Source: an uncultured Bacteroides sp. (GTDB lineage Bacteria; Bacteroidota; Bacteroidia; Bacteroidales; Bacteroidaceae). From it: a DNA stretch of 64,000 bases. The DNA is taken from the NCBI RefSeq assembly GCF_905207245.1, contig NZ_CAJLKP010000003.1:62001-126000 (forward strand), given 5' to 3'. Position numbers and translations under genes: made by a program. Below, in pieces: positions 1 through 7,199 of this stretch (positions are counted from its first letter, which is position 1; every line of letters starts with the position of its first letter). The notes below the pieces were generated by a model. The model did no database searches and was not told the origin of the DNA. It saw nothing but the letters and a program-made list of their open reading frames with translations.

Positions 1-1
1 C

Positions 2-643
2 GCACTTACTTACGATAAGTTTGCCTGCAACCAATACCTGAAAGTATTTGGCGTCCGCATTTCAGAGTCTTTAGTGCTCCGGCAGGGACAGTCCATTTCC
101 GACGAAGATGTGATAGAGAAGATTGGCTTGCCTTGCTTCATCAAGCCCAGTCTGGGGGGGTCGAGTTTCGGTGTAACAAAGGTTAAGACGAAAGAACAAA
201 TACAGCCTGCCATTGTTAAGGCATTCGACGAAGCACAAGAAGTCCTGGTGGAAGCCTTCATGGAAGGAACAGAAATCACCTGTGGCTGCTACAAGACCAA
301 AGAAAAGTCGGTAGTGTTCCCCATCACGGAAGTGGTGACGGACAACGAATTCTTCGACTACGACGCCAAGTACAACGGACAGGTTTCCGAAATCACTCCT
401 GCCCGCATCTCCGACGACCTGACTCGCCGGGTACAAGCGTTGACTTCCGCCATATATGATATTCTGGGTGCTTCCGGCATCATCCGTGTGGATTATATCA
501 TCACAGCCGGAGACAAAATCAACCTGCTGGAAGTAAACACCACACCCGGAATGACGACTACCAGTTTCATACCCCAGCAGGTGCGTGCTGCGGGACTGGA
601 TATCAAAGATGTAATGACAGATATTATCGAGAATCAATTTTAG
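2..643 (+). CDS. ddl: D-alanine--D-alanine ligase, C-terminal part (cut by window edge)
   Basis: The 5' end lies outside the window; the reading frame is open from base 2. The visible 213 residues are the ATP-grasp part of Ddl: FIKPSLGGSSFGV binds the ATP phosphates, TEITCGCY starts the central sheet, and the end carries RVDYI and LLEVNTTPGMT, the metal and substrate loop of D-Ala-D-Ala ligases. The enzyme joins two D-alanines in the cytoplasm to make the dipeptide that MurF (at 25.5 kb here) adds to the peptidoglycan precursor. An inverted repeat separates it from the next gene. Family assignment is firm; the start and any upstream operon partners cannot be seen. Confidence 0.93.
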   Translation, partial: ALTYDKFACNQYLKVFGVRISESLVLRQGQSISDEDVIEKIGLPCFIKPSLGGSSFGVTKVKTKEQIQPAIVKAFDEAQEVLVEAFMEGTEITCGCYKTKEKSVVFPITEVVTDNEFFDYDAKYNGQVSEITPARISDDLTRRVQALTSAIYDILGASGIIRVDYIITAGDKINLLEVNTTPGMTTTSFIPQQVRAAGLDIKDVMTDIIENQF

Positions 644-652
644 TGATGAAAG

Positions 653-720
653 GTTAGTGATTAGTGATTAGCATTCAGGCAATTCACTATTCACAACCAA
701 CTAATCGCTAATCACTAAAC
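653..720. repeat. Intergenic hairpin repeat, TTAGTGA-word type
   Basis: The arm TTAGTGATTAGC (661-672) is complementary to GCTAATCACTAA (707-718), and the left arm continues as a tandem of the 7-base word TTAGTGA. The loop is about 34 nt. It lies between ddl and the acyltransferase gene. A half copy with the same words (GATTAGCG, TTAGTGAG) is seen at 5232-5250 before the radC-like gene. It belongs to the set of word-built hairpins described in the findings. Confidence 0.7.
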
Positions 721-730
721 GTTAATCATT

Positions 731-1888
731 ATGAACATGGAATTTGATGAAATCCGCCCTTATCATGACGAGGAACTTCCTCAAATTTTTGAGGAATTGA
801 TTGCCGATCCGGCTTTCCGGCAGGTGGCAACTGCTGTTTTTCCGGAAGTTCCTTTTGAGGCACTTGCACAGAAAATGCGTTCATGCAAGACGAAGTTGGA
901 GTTTCAGAAAGCATTCTGTTACGTAATTCTGAAAAAGTTTGCCAAAGATACGACTCTGGGAGTGACTATGGACCGCACGGCACTACCGGATAAGGAGTCT
1001 GCTTATACCTATATATCCAATCACCGTGACATCCTCCTCGACTCAGGCTTCCTGTCCGTAGAATTGATAGACCAGGGCATAGACACGGTAGAGATTGCCA
1101 TCGGAGACAACTTATTAATCTATCCCTGGATTAAGAAATTCGTGCGCGTCAACAAATCATTCATTGTGCAGCGTGCCCTGACTATGCGACAGATGCTGGA
1201 ATCTTCGGCACGTATGTCGCGCTATATGCACCATACCATCAAAGACAAGAATCAATCCATCTGGATAGCCCAACGCGAAGGACGTGCGAAAGACTCGAAC
1301 GACCGCACACAGGAAAGCGTTCTCAAAATGCTTGCCATAGGCGGGGAAGGCGACATCATCGACCGACTGACAGAAATGAACATTGCTCCGCTGGCTATCT
1401 CGTATGAATATGACCCTTGCGACTACCTGAAAGCACAAGAGTTCCAGTTGAAACGTGACATACCGGACTACAAGAAAACGCAGGCGGACGACCTGAAGAA
1501 TATGCAGACCGGATTATTCGGATTTAAAGGCTATGTACACTTCCAAGTGTCGCCCTGCATCAATGAGGAACTGGCAAAGCTGGACCGTTCTCTCCCCAAA
1601 CCCGAACTCTTCTCACAGATTTCCGCCCTTATAGACCGGAAAATCCATGCGAACTATCGTATATACCCCGGTAATTATATAGCTCACGATTGTTTGTCGG
1701 GTACCGAAACTTTCTCCTCCCATTACACCATCGAAGAGAAACAACGTTTCCTGAAATATATCGACCAGCAACTCGGCCGCATAGAACTGGCAAACAAAGA
1801 CGTACCGTTCCTGCGCGAAAAGATACTGTTGATGTATGCCAATCCTCTGACGAATTATCTGGTTGCAAAAACTGAGACTCCGAAATAA
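731..1888 (+). CDS. Lysophospholipid / glycerol-3-phosphate acyltransferase-family protein
   Basis: 385 residues. The block SNHRDILLDSGF at residues about 96-107 corresponds to acyltransferase block I (Asn-His followed by an Asp a few residues on), and IWIAQREGRAKDSNDRTQ near residue 180 resembles block III (xxEGxR) of the PlsC superfamily. Such enzymes transfer an acyl chain to a lysophospholipid or related acceptor at the inner membrane. No signal peptide or clear transmembrane segment is visible, so it is probably a peripheral membrane protein. Substrate cannot be read from sequence. The NigD-like gene begins 8 bp downstream, suggesting co-transcription. The start at 731 (ATG AAC ATG) has an in-frame alternative two codons later. 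Confidence 0.75.
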   Translation: MNMEFDEIRPYHDEELPQIFEELIADPAFRQVATAVFPEVPFEALAQKMRSCKTKLEFQKAFCYVILKKFAKDTTLGVTMDRTALPDKESAYTYISNHRDILLDSGFLSVELIDQGIDTVEIAIGDNLLIYPWIKKFVRVNKSFIVQRALTMRQMLESSARMSRYMHHTIKDKNQSIWIAQREGRAKDSNDRTQESVLKMLAIGGEGDIIDRLTEMNIAPLAISYEYDPCDYLKAQEFQLKRDIPDYKKTQADDLKNMQTGLFGFKGYVHFQVSPCINEELAKLDRSLPKPELFSQISALIDRKIHANYRIYPGNYIAHDCLSGTETFSSHYTIEEKQRFLKYIDQQLGRIELANKDVPFLREKILLMYANPLTNYLVAKTETPK

Positions 1889-1896
1889 AGTAAGAT

Positions 1897-2586
1897 ATGA
1901 AAGGTAAGCTACAATCCTCCGCTTCTTTACGCTGGTTCTTGCCCATACTGCTATGTGTATTGGTTTCTTCCTGTGGCGATGATGACGAGTATCATTATCC
2001 ACCCGTAAAACTGGAATTTCTGACTGCACAGGCAGATGCCAATGGCAGTTTAAAATCCGTTTTGACGGATGAAGGAAAAACCTACGCAGTAGTGGAAGAC
2101 GCATCGAATACGCACATAGATGCGAATGCGTCAGTCCGCATAGTCAGTAATTATGGAATGGCAGTGGCTGCTGATGGCACATCCGGAGTGAAATTGTATG
2201 CCTCGTTGAATGCTGTATCCCCTGTGCCGAGACCTGCATCGGAGTTCAAAGATGGCGTGAAACGCGATCCGGCTGATGTGACCAGTATCTGGATGGGACT
2301 TGATTATCTGAATATGATACTGGACATCAAAGCACAAAACGGAAAACATTTATTCCACTTTGTGGAAGAGGAAGTCAGCACGGACGAAGAGGTCGGGCAC
2401 CGGTTTGTGCACCTTTCATTGTATCATAGCGACGGAGATGTACAGGCTTATAACAAGCGTGCCTATCTTTCCATCCCCCTGCGGCAATATGCTACAGAAG
2501 GGATAGAAAAGGTAACAGTACGTTTCTCTCTGCAAACCTACTCCGGTAAAGAAAAGAGTTATGAATTTGAATATAATCCCCAATAA
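1897..2586 (+). CDS. NigD-like lipoprotein
   Basis: 229 residues with a type II signal peptide: hydrophobic segment FLPILLCVLVSS followed by Cys26, then CGDDDE, an acidic stretch after the lipid Cys as seen in Bacteroides surface or outer-membrane lipoproteins. The rest is beta-rich with SIWMGLDYLNMILDIK near the middle and RFVHLSLYHSDGD, a pattern typical of the NigD-like family of Bacteroides. No enzymatic motif is visible and the function of the family is not established. It sits 8 bp after the acyltransferase gene and 10 bp before the rhodanese lipoprotein gene, so the three probably form one operon. Confidence 0.75.
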   Translation: MKGKLQSSASLRWFLPILLCVLVSSCGDDDEYHYPPVKLEFLTAQADANGSLKSVLTDEGKTYAVVEDASNTHIDANASVRIVSNYGMAVAADGTSGVKLYASLNAVSPVPRPASEFKDGVKRDPADVTSIWMGLDYLNMILDIKAQNGKHLFHFVEEEVSTDEEVGHRFVHLSLYHSDGDVQAYNKRAYLSIPLRQYATEGIEKVTVRFSLQTYSGKEKSYEFEYNPQ

Positions 2587-2596
2587 AACAATCCAG

Positions 2597-2986
2597 ATGA
2601 AGATAAATTCCGTTATCGCAGGCATCTGCCTGTTCTTCACTTCCCTTTTTTCCTGTCAGCAAAAAGGAGATTTCAAGTCCGTTTCAGCAGAAGAGTTCTC
2701 TTCAATTATTGCTAATCCGGATGTCCAGCGCCTGGACGTACGTACCGTTGCTGAATATTCTGAGGACCACATACCGGGCAGTATCAATATCAATGTACTG
2801 GATAAAGAGTTTCCGGCAATGGCAGACTCCACACTGCAAAAAGAAAAGCCTGTAGCCCTTTACTGCCGTAGTGGTAAGCGCAGCAAAAAGGCAGCCGCTA
2901 TACTCAGCGCGAAAGGATATATAGTCTACGACCTTGACGAAGGTTTTGAAGGCTGGAAGAAAGCCGGAAAGGAAACAGAGAAATAA
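2597..2986 (+). CDS. Rhodanese-like domain lipoprotein
   Basis: 129 residues from ATG 2597, which lies 10 bp after the preceding stop; the frame stays open further upstream but that would overlap the NigD-like gene and bury the signal peptide. A lipobox FTSLFSC puts the lipid Cys at residue 20. The rest is a single rhodanese domain: RLDVRTVAEYSEDHIPGS and the active loop CRSGKRS with the catalytic Cys near residue 90. Single rhodanese domains carry sulfane sulfur or act in thiol exchange; here it would act in the periplasm. The physiological substrate is unknown. A strong terminator follows. Confidence 0.85.
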   Translation: MKINSVIAGICLFFTSLFSCQQKGDFKSVSAEEFSSIIANPDVQRLDVRTVAEYSEDHIPGSININVLDKEFPAMADSTLQKEKPVALYCRSGKRSKKAAAILSAKGYIVYDLDEGFEGWKKAGKETEK

Positions 2987-3014
2987 GATAGTTTTGCACT
3001 ACGTTCATATAAAA

Positions 3015-3068
3015 AAGAGAAAAGCCGCAAAGCACTGTTATCAGTCCTTTGCGGCTTTCTTATCTCTT
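3015..3068. terminator. Bidirectional terminator between the rhodanese gene and rpmH
   Basis: AAGCCGCAAAG (3022-3032) pairs with CTTTGCGGCTT (3047-3057), and the stem extends with AAAGAGA / TCTCTTT. T runs lie on both sides, so it can end the plus-strand operon and the convergent minus-strand rpmH. Confidence 0.85.
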
Positions 3069-3083
3069 TAAACAAAGAGCGAA

Positions 3084-3245
3084 TTATCCTTTCACTCCGT
3101 TGTATTCGTCAGAAACAGTCAGTTTCTTGCGGCCTTTTGCACGACGTGAAGCCAATACTCTGCGACCGTTAGCGGAAGCCATTCTTTCACGGAAACCGTG
3201 TTTGTTTTTTCTCTTTCTGTTAGAGGGTTGAAATGTTCTTTTCAT
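3084..3245 (-). CDS. rpmH: 50S ribosomal protein L34
   Basis: A 53-residue protein read on the minus strand from ATG at 3245 to TAA at 3084. It begins MKRTFQPSNRKRKNKHGFRE and continues RMASANGRRVLASRRAKGRK, the full L34 signature, with a Bacteroidota-type extension ending in VSDEYNGVKG. L34 is a basic protein of the large ribosomal subunit. It stands alone here, convergent with the rhodanese gene and divergent from efp, rather than next to rnpA and dnaA as in many other bacteria. The gene is short and easily missed by length cut-offs; an open frame on the opposite strand over the same bases is a shadow. Confidence 0.97.
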   Translation of the reverse strand: MKRTFQPSNRKRKNKHGFRERMASANGRRVLASRRAKGRKKLTVSDEYNGVKG

Positions 3246-3346
3246 TACTGTATATTGTTTTATGTTATTATTTCACGTAATCGGGCTGCAAAAATAGGGA
3301 CTTTTTTCAAAATAACCAAGAGTTAAGTCTTTTTCTCTCAAAACTT

Positions 3347-3378
3347 TTTGCGTTTTTTACTGATTTCCATTACTTTTG
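3347..3378 (+). promoter_or_regulatory. Bacteroides-type promoter of efp
   Basis: TTTG at 3347-3350 and TACTTTTG at 3371-3378 fit the Bacteroides primary sigma factor consensus (-33 TTTG, -7 TAnnTTTG) with 20 bp between them, 58 bp before the efp start. Confidence 0.7.
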
Positions 3379-3435
3379 CACCCGCAAAGCTCACTGGAGA
3401 CAAATTATATAACATCTAAAATAAAAAATATTAGT

Positions 3436-4002
3436 ATGATTAATGCCCAAGACATTAAAAATGGAACTTGCATCCGCATGGATGGCAAGCTGTATTTCTG
3501 TATCGAATTCCTGCATGTAAAACCGGGAAAAGGTAACACTTTCATGCGTGTTAAACTGAAAGACGTGGTAAACGGCTACGTACTCGAACGTCGCTTCAAT
3601 ATCGGCGAAAAGCTGGAAGATGTACGTGTAGAGCGTCGTCCTTATCAGTACTTATATAAAGAAGGTGAAGATTATATCTTCATGAACCAGGAAACTTTCG
3701 ACCAACATCCTATCGCTCACGACCTCATCAACGGTGTTGACTTCCTGATGGAAGGTTCAGTTTTGGAAGTTGTATCGGACGCCTCTACCGAAACTGTTCT
3801 TTACGCTGACATGCCTATCAAGGTTCAGCAGAAGATTACTTATACCGAACCGGGTGTAAAAGGTGATACAGCTACCAACACTCTGAAACCTGCAACTGTT
3901 GAGTCGGGTGCCACCGTACGTGTTCCTTTATTCATCAGCGAAGGCGAAACAATTGAAATTGACACTCGTGACGGTTCTTACGTAAGCCGCGTGAAAGTAT
4001 AA
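3436..4002 (+). CDS. efp: Elongation factor P
   Basis: 188 residues from ATG 3436, the usual EF-P length; the frame opens earlier but MINAQDIKNGTCIRMDGK is the standard N-terminus. The KOW-like first domain contains the exposed loop KPGKGNTFMR, whose Lys is the residue that is modified in many species. The end, PLFISEGETIEIDTRDGSYV, is the conserved EF-P C-terminal signature. EF-P binds between the P and E sites of the ribosome and relieves stalling at consecutive prolines. It is a single-gene unit with its own promoter and terminator; no modification enzyme is encoded next to it. Confidence 0.97.
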   Translation: MINAQDIKNGTCIRMDGKLYFCIEFLHVKPGKGNTFMRVKLKDVVNGYVLERRFNIGEKLEDVRVERRPYQYLYKEGEDYIFMNQETFDQHPIAHDLINGVDFLMEGSVLEVVSDASTETVLYADMPIKVQQKITYTEPGVKGDTATNTLKPATVESGATVRVPLFISEGETIEIDTRDGSYVSRVKV

Positions 4003-4028
4003 GACTGTCCATTTCATACATATATAAG

Positions 4029-4072
4029 CTGCCTGCCAGGAGAATTAAACACTTCCGACAGGCAGTTTTTCT
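4029..4072 (+). terminator. Terminator of efp
   Basis: CTGCCTG (4029-4035) pairs with CAGGCAG (4059-4065), with further weaker pairing of GGAG and CTTCC in the loop, followed directly by TTTTT. Confidence 0.85.
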
Positions 4073-4125
4073 ATATAGCCAGTAAAAGAATATGCAATCG
4101 GAGTAATTATCGGAAAATAATGGTT

Positions 4126-4133
4126 TATCTTTG
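4126..4133 (+). promoter_or_regulatory. -7 promoter box, TATCTTTG
   Basis: TATCTTTG matches TAnnTTTG and lies 105 bp before the glycosyltransferase gene, just after the efp terminator. A good -33 TTTG is not seen. Confidence 0.5.
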
Positions 4134-4161
4134 TAAGCAACAAGTAACCTCAATTGCAACC

Positions 4162-4230
4162 ATGAGTAAACTGATAAAGACAGACAACGAATATAACAGT
4201 CACCAAGTTGGTGATGAATTAAAAGATTAA
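4162..4230 (+). CDS. Possible 22-residue ORF before the glycosyltransferase gene
   Basis: ATG 4162 to TAA 4230 encodes MSKLIKTDNEYNSHQVGDEL plus two residues. It starts 29 bp after the promoter-like TATCTTTG at 4126-4133 and ends 7 bp before the glycosyltransferase ATG. It could be a leader peptide. Its start also resembles the N-terminus of HigA-type antitoxins (KTEEEY.. pattern), which would make it a decayed fragment. Neither reading is strong and the frame may be chance. Confidence 0.3.
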   Translation: MSKLIKTDNEYNSHQVGDELKD

Positions 4231-4237
4231 TGCATTT

Positions 4238-5227
4238 ATGAAATACTCCGTCATCATCCCCGTATACAACCGTCCCGACGAGTTAGACGAACTACTACAC
4301 AGTCTGACGCGACAAAGCTTCAAAGACTTTGAAGTAGTGGTTGTAGAAGACGGGTCATCCGTTCCTTGCACTGAAGCAGTGAAATACTATCAGGAAGACC
4401 TGAATATACATTATTACAACAAGCCCAATTCCGGCCCCGGACAAAGCCGGAACTACGGTGCCGAACGAAGTGCCGGAGAATATCTGATTATACTGGACTC
4501 CGACTGCATACTGCCCAAAGACTACTTCACCGCTATTGAGAAAGAACTCCAAACCTCTCCTGCCGATGCCTTTGGCGGACCGGACCGGGCACATAAGTTC
4601 TTCACGAATATACAGAAAGCCATTAATTACTCCATGACTTCCTTCTTCACTACCGGCGGCATCCGCGGTGGAAAAAAGAAAATGGATAAATTCTATCCAC
4701 GAAGCTTCAATATGGGAGTCAGACGGGATGTATACACTGCACTCGGAGGTTTCTCCAAAATGCGATTCGGAGAAGATATTGACTTTAGCATCCGGATATT
4801 CAAGGGCGGTTATCAGTGCCGGCTGTTCCCGGATGCATGGGTATATCATAAACGGCGCACAGACCTGAAAAAGTTCTTCAAGCAAGTGCACAATTCGGGG
4901 ATTGCACGTATCAATCTGTATAAGAAGTACCCGGAATCGTTAAAGATTGTCCACCTATTACCGGCAGCATTCACGCTTGGAGTGGTAATATTGTTGCTTG
5001 GTGCTCCTTTCTGCCTTTATAGCCTGACGCCCATTGCGTTATATGCACTATTGATATGCATTGACTCCACCATCCAAAACCGGAGTTTGCCTATTGGCAT
5101 TTACTCCATCGCCGCTTCTTTCATCCAGCTCATCGGATACGGGACCGGTTTCTGGCGGGCATGGTGGAACCGTTGCATACGGGGAAAAGATGAATTTGAG
5201 GCATTCAAAAAGAACTTTTATAAGTGA
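4238..5227 (+). CDS. Family 2 glycosyltransferase, membrane-attached
   Basis: 329 residues. The N-terminus YSVIIPVYNRPDELDELL and VVVEDGSS form the nucleotide-binding half of a GT-A fold, ILDSDCILP near residue 87 is the metal-binding DxD motif, and RFGEDIDFSIRI near residue 175 supplies the ED catalytic pair. Two or more hydrophobic segments in the last 100 residues (LLPAAFTLGVVILLLGAPF and following) anchor it in the inner membrane. GT2 enzymes transfer sugars from nucleotide or lipid donors for surface glycans. Donor and acceptor are unknown. The radC-like gene follows after 26 bp. Confidence 0.88.
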   Translation: MKYSVIIPVYNRPDELDELLHSLTRQSFKDFEVVVVEDGSSVPCTEAVKYYQEDLNIHYYNKPNSGPGQSRNYGAERSAGEYLIILDSDCILPKDYFTAIEKELQTSPADAFGGPDRAHKFFTNIQKAINYSMTSFFTTGGIRGGKKKMDKFYPRSFNMGVRRDVYTALGGFSKMRFGEDIDFSIRIFKGGYQCRLFPDAWVYHKRRTDLKKFFKQVHNSGIARINLYKKYPESLKIVHLLPAAFTLGVVILLLGAPFCLYSLTPIALYALLICIDSTIQNRSLPIGIYSIAASFIQLIGYGTGFWRAWWNRCIRGKDEFEAFKKNFYK

Positions 5228-5253
5228 CGAACGATTAGCGTTTAGTGAGTAGC

Positions 5254-5940
5254 ATGGAAAAACTAAATATCAACCAGTGGGCGGCAGAAGACCGTCCGCG
5301 GGAAAAGATGATGCTGAAAGGTGCAGAAGCTCTGAGCGATGCCGAATTGCTTGCCATCCTTATTGGTTCAGGAAACACAGAAGAAAGCGCAGTGACTTTG
5401 ATGCAACGGGTACTCTCCGAATGTGGCAATGACCTGAATCAATTAGGGAAATGGGAAGTACGGAACTTCTCCCGCTTCAAGGGTTTCGGCCCGGCCAAAA
5501 GTATCACTATCATGGCGGCACTGGAATTGGGCAAACGCCGCAAACTACAGGAACGACCGGAACGCACCACGGTCCGTTGTTCCAAAGACATCTACGAGCT
5601 TTTCCACCCCCTGCTCTGCGACCTTGCTTACGAAGAATTCTGGGTATTGCTACTCAACCAGTCTTCCCGCGTCATTGACAAAACCCGTATCAGTCGCGGC
5701 GGCATCGACCAGACCACTGCCGATGTACGCAGCATTCTGCGCGAAGCCCTAATACAACGCGCCACGCAAATAGCCCTGATACACAACCATCCTTCCGGCA
5801 GTCCTCGCCCAAGCACAGACGACCAACGCCTGACGCAACTCGTGCAAAAAGGAACACAGACTATGAACATCCGCCTCATCGACCATGTTATTGTAACAGA
5901 CGGAAAGTACTACAGTTTCAATGATGAAGGAATGATTTAG
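5254..5940 (+). CDS. radC: RadC-like JAB/MPN-domain protein
   Basis: 228 residues from ATG 5254; a GTG three codons earlier is a less likely start. The N-terminal half has a helix-hairpin-helix region (LGKWEVRNFSRFKGFGPAK) and the C-terminal half the JAMM metal site, HNHPSG at about residue 177 followed by PSTDD. The family name RadC is historical; the domain resembles metal-dependent isopeptidases, and the molecular role of chromosomal RadC is not settled. Length and motifs are intact. It follows the glycosyltransferase closely and is followed by a separate promoter. Confidence 0.88.
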   Translation: MEKLNINQWAAEDRPREKMMLKGAEALSDAELLAILIGSGNTEESAVTLMQRVLSECGNDLNQLGKWEVRNFSRFKGFGPAKSITIMAALELGKRRKLQERPERTTVRCSKDIYELFHPLLCDLAYEEFWVLLLNQSSRVIDKTRISRGGIDQTTADVRSILREALIQRATQIALIHNHPSGSPRPSTDDQRLTQLVQKGTQTMNIRLIDHVIVTDGKYYSFNDEGMI

Positions 5941-5962
5941 CGGCTTTTTCAAAACCCGTTCT

Positions 5963-5993
5963 TTTGTAGTTTCAATTAATTTCTTTAGCTTTG
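5963..5993 (+). promoter_or_regulatory. Bacteroides-type promoter of the DUF59 gene
   Basis: TTTG at 5963-5966 and TAGCTTTG at 5986-5993 with 19 bp between them, 20 bp before the ATG of the next gene. Confidence 0.65.
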
Positions 5994-6013
5994 CCTAACT
6001 AAACCATACGAAT

Positions 6014-6325
6014 ATGACCAAGTTTGAAATAGAAGAAAAAATAGTAGAGATGCTCAAGACCGTATTCGATCCGGAAATCCCGGTAAACGTATACGACCTG
6101 GGACTTATCTACAAGATAGACCTCGCCGACAACGGGGAAGTAAGTATTGACATGACCTTAACAGCTCCCAACTGCCCGGCTGCCGATTTCATCATGGAAG
6201 ATGTGCGCCAAAGAGTTGAATCGGTTGACGGCGTCACTGCCGCCACCATCAATCTGGTTTTTGAGCCGGAATGGGATAAAGACATGATGAGCGAAGAAGC
6301 CAAATTGGAATTAGGTTTCTTGTAA
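6014..6325 (+). CDS. DUF59 / MIP18-family Fe-S cluster assembly factor (SufT-like)
   Basis: 103 residues, the usual length of the stand-alone domain. FDPEIPVNVYDLGLIYKIDL and MTLTAPNCPAADFIMEDVR are the two family signatures; the Cys in APNCP is the conserved thiol. Stand-alone DUF59 proteins take part in maturation of Fe-S proteins in the cytoplasm. It has its own promoter and is followed by a decayed inverted repeat, so it is probably transcribed alone. Confidence 0.88.
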   Translation: MTKFEIEEKIVEMLKTVFDPEIPVNVYDLGLIYKIDLADNGEVSIDMTLTAPNCPAADFIMEDVRQRVESVDGVTAATINLVFEPEWDKDMMSEEAKLELGFL

Positions 6326-6334
6326 TATAAACCT

Positions 6335-6415
6335 TAAACACAAAGGCACAGAAAAGAAGCCTCGGAAAGAAAACATTCTCTCTGTACCTCCGTGTTTCTG
6401 TGTTCAAAACAAATT
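6335..6415. repeat. Intergenic hairpin repeat, decayed
   Basis: AAACACAAAGGCACAGA on the left (from 6336) pairs imperfectly with TCTGTACCTCCGTGTTT on the right (6380-6397) and further with CTGTGTT. It lies between the DUF59 gene and lpxH and probably belongs to the same class as the other word-built hairpins. Confidence 0.5.
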
Positions 6416-6429
6416 TAAAACTCAGAAGT

Positions 6430-7194
6430 ATGAAGAACGTATATTTCCTTTCGGATGCACACCTCGGCTCACGCGCCATTGAACACGGACGCACCCAGGA
6501 ACGACGCCTTGTGAATTTCCTCGACAGCATCAAACATAAAGCATCCGCCGTGTATTTGCTTGGAGATATGTTCGACTTCTGGTATGAGTTCAAAACCGTT
6601 GTTCCAAAGGGCTATACCCGCTTTCTGGGCAAACTCTCCGAATTGACAGACATGGGAGTGGAGGTACACTTCTTCACAGGCAATCATGATATCTGGTGTG
6701 CCGACTATCTGACCACAGAGTGTGGCGTCATCATGCACCGCGAACCACTCACTACAGAAATATACGGCAAGGAATTCTATCTTGCACACGGTGATGGTCT
6801 GGGCGACCCGGACAAAAAGTTCAAACTGCTGCGCTCCATGTTTCACAGCGAATTCCTGCAAGTCCTGTTCTCTGCCATCCACCCCCGTTGGAGTATGGAA
6901 TGGGGGCTGAACTGGGCAAAGCACAGCCGCCAGAAACGCATTGACGGCAAAGAACCCGATTATATGGGCGAAGACAAAGAGTTCCTGATACTCTACACAA
7001 AAGAGTACCTGAAAAGTCATCCGAACATCAACTTCTTCATCTACGGCCACCGCCACATCGAACTGGACCTGACGTTGAGTGCCACAGCCCGCATCACAAT
7101 ACTGGGAGACTGGATAAATTTCTTCTCGTATGCTGTCTTCGATGGCGAAAACTTTTTCCTTGAAAACTTTATCGAAGGAGAAACCAAAATGTAG
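6430..7194 (+). CDS. lpxH: UDP-2,3-diacylglucosamine diphosphatase (LpxH type)
   Basis: 254 residues from ATG 6430; the in-frame extension upstream runs into the repeat and is rejected. It has all calcineurin-type phosphoesterase blocks: SDAHLG, YLLGDMFDFWYEF, FTGNHDIW, LAHGDG and YGHRHIE. The GDMFDFW and GDGLGDPD patterns are typical of LpxH, which cleaves UDP-2,3-diacylglucosamine to lipid X and UMP on the inner face of the inner membrane in lipid A synthesis. The following gene starts 5 bp after the stop, so the two are probably co-transcribed. Confidence 0.88.
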   Translation: MKNVYFLSDAHLGSRAIEHGRTQERRLVNFLDSIKHKASAVYLLGDMFDFWYEFKTVVPKGYTRFLGKLSELTDMGVEVHFFTGNHDIWCADYLTTECGVIMHREPLTTEIYGKEFYLAHGDGLGDPDKKFKLLRSMFHSEFLQVLFSAIHPRWSMEWGLNWAKHSRQKRIDGKEPDYMGEDKEFLILYTKEYLKSHPNINFFIYGHRHIELDLTLSATARITILGDWINFFSYAVFDGENFFLENFIEGETKM

Positions 7195-7199
7195 TCTAT

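Noticed and set aside
3049..3231. 60-codon plus-strand frame near 3.1 kb
   Set aside because: It covers rpmH on the other strand; L34 explains these bases fully.
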